Positions 60,606 to 64,000 of a DNA stretch of 64,000 nt are shown here, in pieces. The stretch spans positions 1 through 64,000 of the forward strand of contig NZ_JAHUWJ010000024.1 in assembly GCF_019219075.1 (NCBI RefSeq), given 5' to 3'. Under the pieces are notes generated by a model. That model was not told where the DNA came from. It searched no databases and was given only the letters and a program-made list of their open reading frames with translations. Source of the DNA: Chitinophaga sp. sic0106. Lineage in GTDB: Bacteria > Bacteroidota > Bacteroidia > Chitinophagales > Chitinophagaceae. Positions within the stretch are counted from its first letter, which is position 1. Every line of letters begins with the position of its first letter. The position numbers were made by a program, and so were the translations under genes.

Positions 60606-63600
60606 ATGAAAGATAATCTTAATAAAGAATTTAAGCCTACCAGCTGGGCCATCGACAATAAGGTGAGCGTATATGTAGCCACTTTGTTCCTGGCCATCGC
60701 CGGTATCCTGGCTTACATCGACCGCCCGAAGGAACAATTCCCGGAGGTCGTGTTCCCGCAGTTTATCATCACAACAATCAACCAGGGTACCTCTCCGGAA
60801 GATATGGAAACCCTCGTGACCAAGCCGATCGAAAAACAACTCAACGGCATCAGTGGTGTTAAAAAAATCAAGAGTACTTCCATGCAGGATTTCTCCTTGA
60901 TCAATATTGAATTTAATGCCAGTGAAGACATTGAATCCGCCCGGCAGCAGGTACGCGAAAAGGTAGATGACGCCAAGAGAGATCTGCCGCAGAATCTCAC
61001 CCAGGACCCGTCCATACTCAAAATTGACGTATCGCAGATACCTATCATGAACGTCAACCTGTCCGGAGATTTTGACCTGCCAACCATCAAGCGTTATGCC
61101 GATGATATGCAGGACAGGATTGAAGCACTCAACGAAATAACCCGCGTAGACATAGTGGGAGCCCTGGAAAGAGAGATCCAGATCAATGTGGATAAATACA
61201 AGATGGACGCTGCCCGTATCAGCTTCAGTGATATCATCGGAGCCATCCAGGGTGAAAACATGACCATCTCCGGTGGGCTTGTTTCCATGGACGGACAAAA
61301 GCGTAGTCTGAGTGTGAAAGGTGAATACAAAAATCCGGCACAGATTGCCAACATCATTGTGCGTGGCCAATCCGGTGCTACCGTGTATCTCCGCGATATT
61401 GCCGATGTGGTGGACGGATTCCTGGAACAGGAAAGTTACGCCCGCCTGAATGGTAAAAATGTAATCACCCTCAACGTGATTAAACAGAGTGGTAAAAACC
61501 TCATTGATGCCAGCGATAAAATCCGCACCATCATCGAGGATATGCAGAAGAATCACTTGCCAAAAGGACTGCATGTAACCATTACTGCCGATCAGTCAAA
61601 GGGTACCCGTGTAACCCTGCATGATCTGATTAATACCATTATCATCGGGTTCCTGCTGGTAACGCTGATCCTGATGTTCTTTATGGGCGCGGTAAATGCC
61701 ATATTCGTGGCATTGTCCGTACCAATATCCATGTTTATTGCATTCCTGTTGCTTCCCGTATATGGGTTCACGTTAAACATGATGGTGTTGTTCTCCTTCC
61801 TGCTGGCATTGGGTATTGTGGTGGATGATGCAATTGTGGTGATAGAAAACGTACACCGTATTTTCAATGAGCGGAAAGACCTGGGCATTGTAAAAGCCGC
61901 TAAGATAGCGGCAGGTGAGGTATTTCTGCCTGTGTTCTCCGGTACGCTTACCGTGCTGGCGCCTTTCTTCCCGCTGCTGTTCTGGCCGGGTGTGATTGGT
62001 AAGTTCATGTTCTTCCTGCCGGTAACGCTGATCACTACACTGGGTGCTTCCCTGATCGTGGCTTACATTATCAATCCCGTGTTTGCGGTTGATTTTATGG
62101 ATAGACATGAAGGAGAGCATCACCCCAAACCTACCTTTAACAGGAAGTTTAAAATACTTACCGCCGTATTTGCCGGCGTGGCGCTGATAGCTTATGTGAA
62201 TGGGAGTCCGGGTGTTGGCAACTTTGTGATTTTTGTATACCTGGTAATAGCCCTGGAGAAATTCTGGCTGGCCGGCATAGCCCGCAGCTTCCAGCAGAAA
62301 TTCTGGCCCAAAGTGCAGGAGCGGTATAAGCGCATTTTGAAATGGTGCCTGGTAGGCTGGCGCCCGGTTTGGATACTGGTAGCCACATTTGGTTTGTTGG
62401 TAATGAGCATAATGGCAACGGCTATACGAAGCCCTAAAGTGGTATTCTTCCCGGAGGCTGATCCCAACTTTATTTATACGTATATCCAGCTGCCAAATGG
62501 TACCGATCAAAAGTATACGGACAGCATCACACGGATCGTGGAAAACCGTATCACTAAAGTGGTAGGGGCCAACAACCCGATCGTGGAATCCATCATTTCC
62601 AATGTGGCCGTAGGTGCGGGTGATCCGAATGAAATGGATCAGAGTACGCAGCCGCAGAAAGGTAAAGTAACCGTTGCCTTTGTGGAGTTTGGTGCAAGAA
62701 AGGGGCAGTCTACCGTACAATACCTTTCTAAAATCCGCGAAGCGGTGAAAGGTATTCCGGGTACTAATATCACGGTAGAGCAGGAGCAGGGCGGACCTCC
62801 GACCGGTAAACCCATTAACATTGAAATTTCCGGTGATGAGTTTAATGACCTGACTGCTACTTCGTTCAGGCTTAAACGTTACCTCGATTCTTTACATATA
62901 GATGGAGTGGAGGAGCTGAAGAGTGATTTCGAAGATAATAAGCCGGAGGTGATCGTAAATGTAGACAGGGAGCGGGCTAACAAAGAAGGTATTTCCACCA
63001 GGGATATCGGGTTGAACCTGCGTACTGCATTGTTCGGTACGGAAGCTTCCAAGATCCGTGATGCAGACGATGAGTACAAGATCATGGTAAGATTAAGAGA
63101 AGATCAGCGTAACAATATTAACAACCTGATGAACCTCAACATGGTATACCGTGATATGAATATGGGTGGGGCAGTAAGGCAGGTGCCGTTATCTGCCGTG
63201 GCGGATATCCAGTATTCCAATACTTACGCAGGAATAAAACGTATTGACCAGAAACGTGTGATCAGCGTGTATTCCAACGTACTCACCGGCTATAATGCCA
63301 ACGAGGTGGTGGCGCAGATTCAGCGCGCTATCAACGACTTTTCACATTCCCCGGATGTAAGCATCCGGATGACCGGTGAACAGGAAGATCAGATGGAAAC
63401 GATGAACTTCCTGATGATGGCGATGCTGGGGGCATTTGGACTGATGCTGATGATCATGGTAACGCAGTTTAACTCGGTGGGTCGCCCGGCGATTATCCTG
63501 CTGGAGATCCTGTTCAGTATCATTGGTGTGTTCCTGGGCTTCAGCATATTCGGAATGGATATTTCGATTGTAATGACTGGCGTGGGTATTATGGCACTGG

Positions 63601-64000
63601 CGGGTATTGTGGTAAGGAATGGTATTGTGTTGGTGGAGTTTACCGATTTATTGATTCAGCAGGATACCAAAGTATATGATGCTGTGGTGGAAGCGGGTGG
63701 TACGCGTATGACGCCGGTGTTGCTGACGGCCATAGCCGCTATTTTGGGGCTGATACCGCTGGCGGTGGGCTTTAATATTGACTTCGAGGGATTGTTTACG
63801 CATTTCAGGCCGAACATCTATTTCGGGGGAGATAACGTGGCGTTCTGGGGGCCGCTGGCCTGGACGATGGTATTCGGACTGATCTTCGCGACCTTCCTGA
63901 CGCTGGTGCTGGTACCGGTGATGTATGCGATGAACAAGCGTTCTATTGATGTGCTCGATTACCATCATTTGCCACGGGGGCTGAAGTATATTCCTTTTGT
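60606..64000 (+). CDS. RND efflux permease (AcrB/HAE1-like), 3' end beyond the window
   Basis: The open frame begins at the ATG at 60606 (MKDNLNKEFKPTSWAIDNKV) and continues without a stop to the edge, at least 1,131 codons, so only the last few residues may be missing. RND features: a first helix then QFPEVVFPQFIITTINQGTS. LGIVVDDAIVVIENVHRIF carries the paired acidic residues of the proton path (about 394-412), and GIMALAGIVVRNGIVLVEF is near the C-terminal half. Cargo is unknown. It works with the adaptor and TolC encoded upstream, under TetR control. Confidence 0.95.
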   Translation, partial: MKDNLNKEFKPTSWAIDNKVSVYVATLFLAIAGILAYIDRPKEQFPEVVFPQFIITTINQGTSPEDMETLVTKPIEKQLNGISGVKKIKSTSMQDFSLINIEFNASEDIESARQQVREKVDDAKRDLPQNLTQDPSILKIDVSQIPIMNVNLSGDFDLPTIKRYADDMQDRIEALNEITRVDIVGALEREIQINVDKYKMDAARISFSDIIGAIQGENMTISGGLVSMDGQKRSLSVKGEYKNPAQIANIIVRGQSGATVYLRDIADVVDGFLEQESYARLNGKNVITLNVIKQSGKNLIDASDKIRTIIEDMQKNHLPKGLHVTITADQSKGTRVTLHDLINTIIIGFLLVTLILMFFMGAVNAIFVALSVPISMFIAFLLLPVYGFTLNMMVLFSFLLALGIVVDDAIVVIENVHRIFNERKDLGIVKAAKIAAGEVFLPVFSGTLTVLAPFFPLLFWPGVIGKFMFFLPVTLITTLGASLIVAYIINPVFAVDFMDRHEGEHHPKPTFNRKFKILTAVFAGVALIAYVNGSPGVGNFVIFVYLVIALEKFWLAGIARSFQQKFWPKVQERYKRILKWCLVGWRPVWILVATFGLLVMSIMATAIRSPKVVFFPEADPNFIYTYIQLPNGTDQKYTDSITRIVENRITKVVGANNPIVESIISNVAVGAGDPNEMDQSTQPQKGKVTVAFVEFGARKGQSTVQYLSKIREAVKGIPGTNITVEQEQGGPPTGKPINIEISGDEFNDLTATSFRLKRYLDSLHIDGVEELKSDFEDNKPEVIVNVDRERANKEGISTRDIGLNLRTALFGTEASKIRDADDEYKIMVRLREDQRNNINNLMNLNMVYRDMNMGGAVRQVPLSAVADIQYSNTYAGIKRIDQKRVISVYSNVLTGYNANEVVAQIQRAINDFSHSPDVSIRMTGEQEDQMETMNFLMMAMLGAFGLMLMIMVTQFNSVGRPAIILLEILFSIIGVFLGFSIFGMDISIVMTGVGIMALAGIVVRNGIVLVEFTDLLIQQDTKVYDAVVEAGGTRMTPVLLTAIAAILGLIPLAVGFNIDFEGLFTHFRPNIYFGGDNVAFWGPLAWTMVFGLIFATFLTLVLVPVMYAMNKRSIDVLDYHHLPRGLKYIPF

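Noticed and set aside
60573..62720. Long minus-strand open frames over the RND permease
   Set aside because: They lie wholly inside a plus-strand gene with clear RND motifs and show no family features.

Overview
The window looks like a chromosome segment from a Bacteroidota of the Chitinophaga type. Evidence for this is two SusC/SusD pairs, an ECF sigma/FecR cascade, DUF4843 and PKD-like lipoproteins, TlpA-like thioredoxins, a PaaN of the Bacteroidota type, and many promoters with the phylum's -7 element TAnnTTTG. I see no rRNA, prophage or CRISPR array.

Layout. At 1-126 lies the 3' end of a group II intron whose body is outside the window. It appears to have landed in the tail of an acyltransferase gene (118-1218). 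A tail-fibre-like protein, tRNA-Arg(CCG), MarC and a divergent XRE-cupin regulator follow. Positions 3871-8673 hold a SusC/SusD pair with no local sigma factor. Positions 8808-20137 are a complete regulated nutrient operon: ECF sigma, FecR anti-sigma, SusC with an STN domain, SusD, DUF4843, PKD-like lipoprotein and two TlpA thioredoxins. A DUF5690 transporter follows, and its upstream module is closely matched in spacing and sequence by the one before the first susC. Then come TatA and, on the minus strand (29018-22122), a corrinoid salvage operon: BtuB receptor, DUF6580 membrane protein, BtuG-like propeller lipoprotein, CobU, CobT, CobS and CobC. No BtuCDF is encoded nearby, so DUF6580 is a candidate inner-membrane step.

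From 29145 to 43940 are a TPR membrane protein, EamA and MFS exporters, an FCD-type GntR regulator with a repeated operator, a 0.6-kb gene-free stretch with a 127-bp palindromic element and a Gly/Cys-rich remnant, an S9 peptidase, two AraC regulators, an erythromycin-esterase-family protein, a PRISE-like reductase and several small conserved proteins. An AT-richer two-gene block (44079-45744) next to tRNA-Arg(CCT) encodes an ABC/AAA-type ATPase and an unrecognised 169-residue partner. It has the look of an uncharacterised defence module and is the best candidate for something new.

The last 18 kb holds housekeeping and envelope genes: long-chain acyl-CoA ligase, 2TM protein, YceI, PaaN, a TPR protein, a CPBP-like membrane protein without the protease residues, DUF1015 plus SerC, a zinc-dependent phospholipase C-like protein and DUF502. 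It ends with a TetR-controlled TolC/adaptor/RND efflux operon whose permease runs off the right edge. A 28-bp perfect dyad upstream of tetR is the likely operator.
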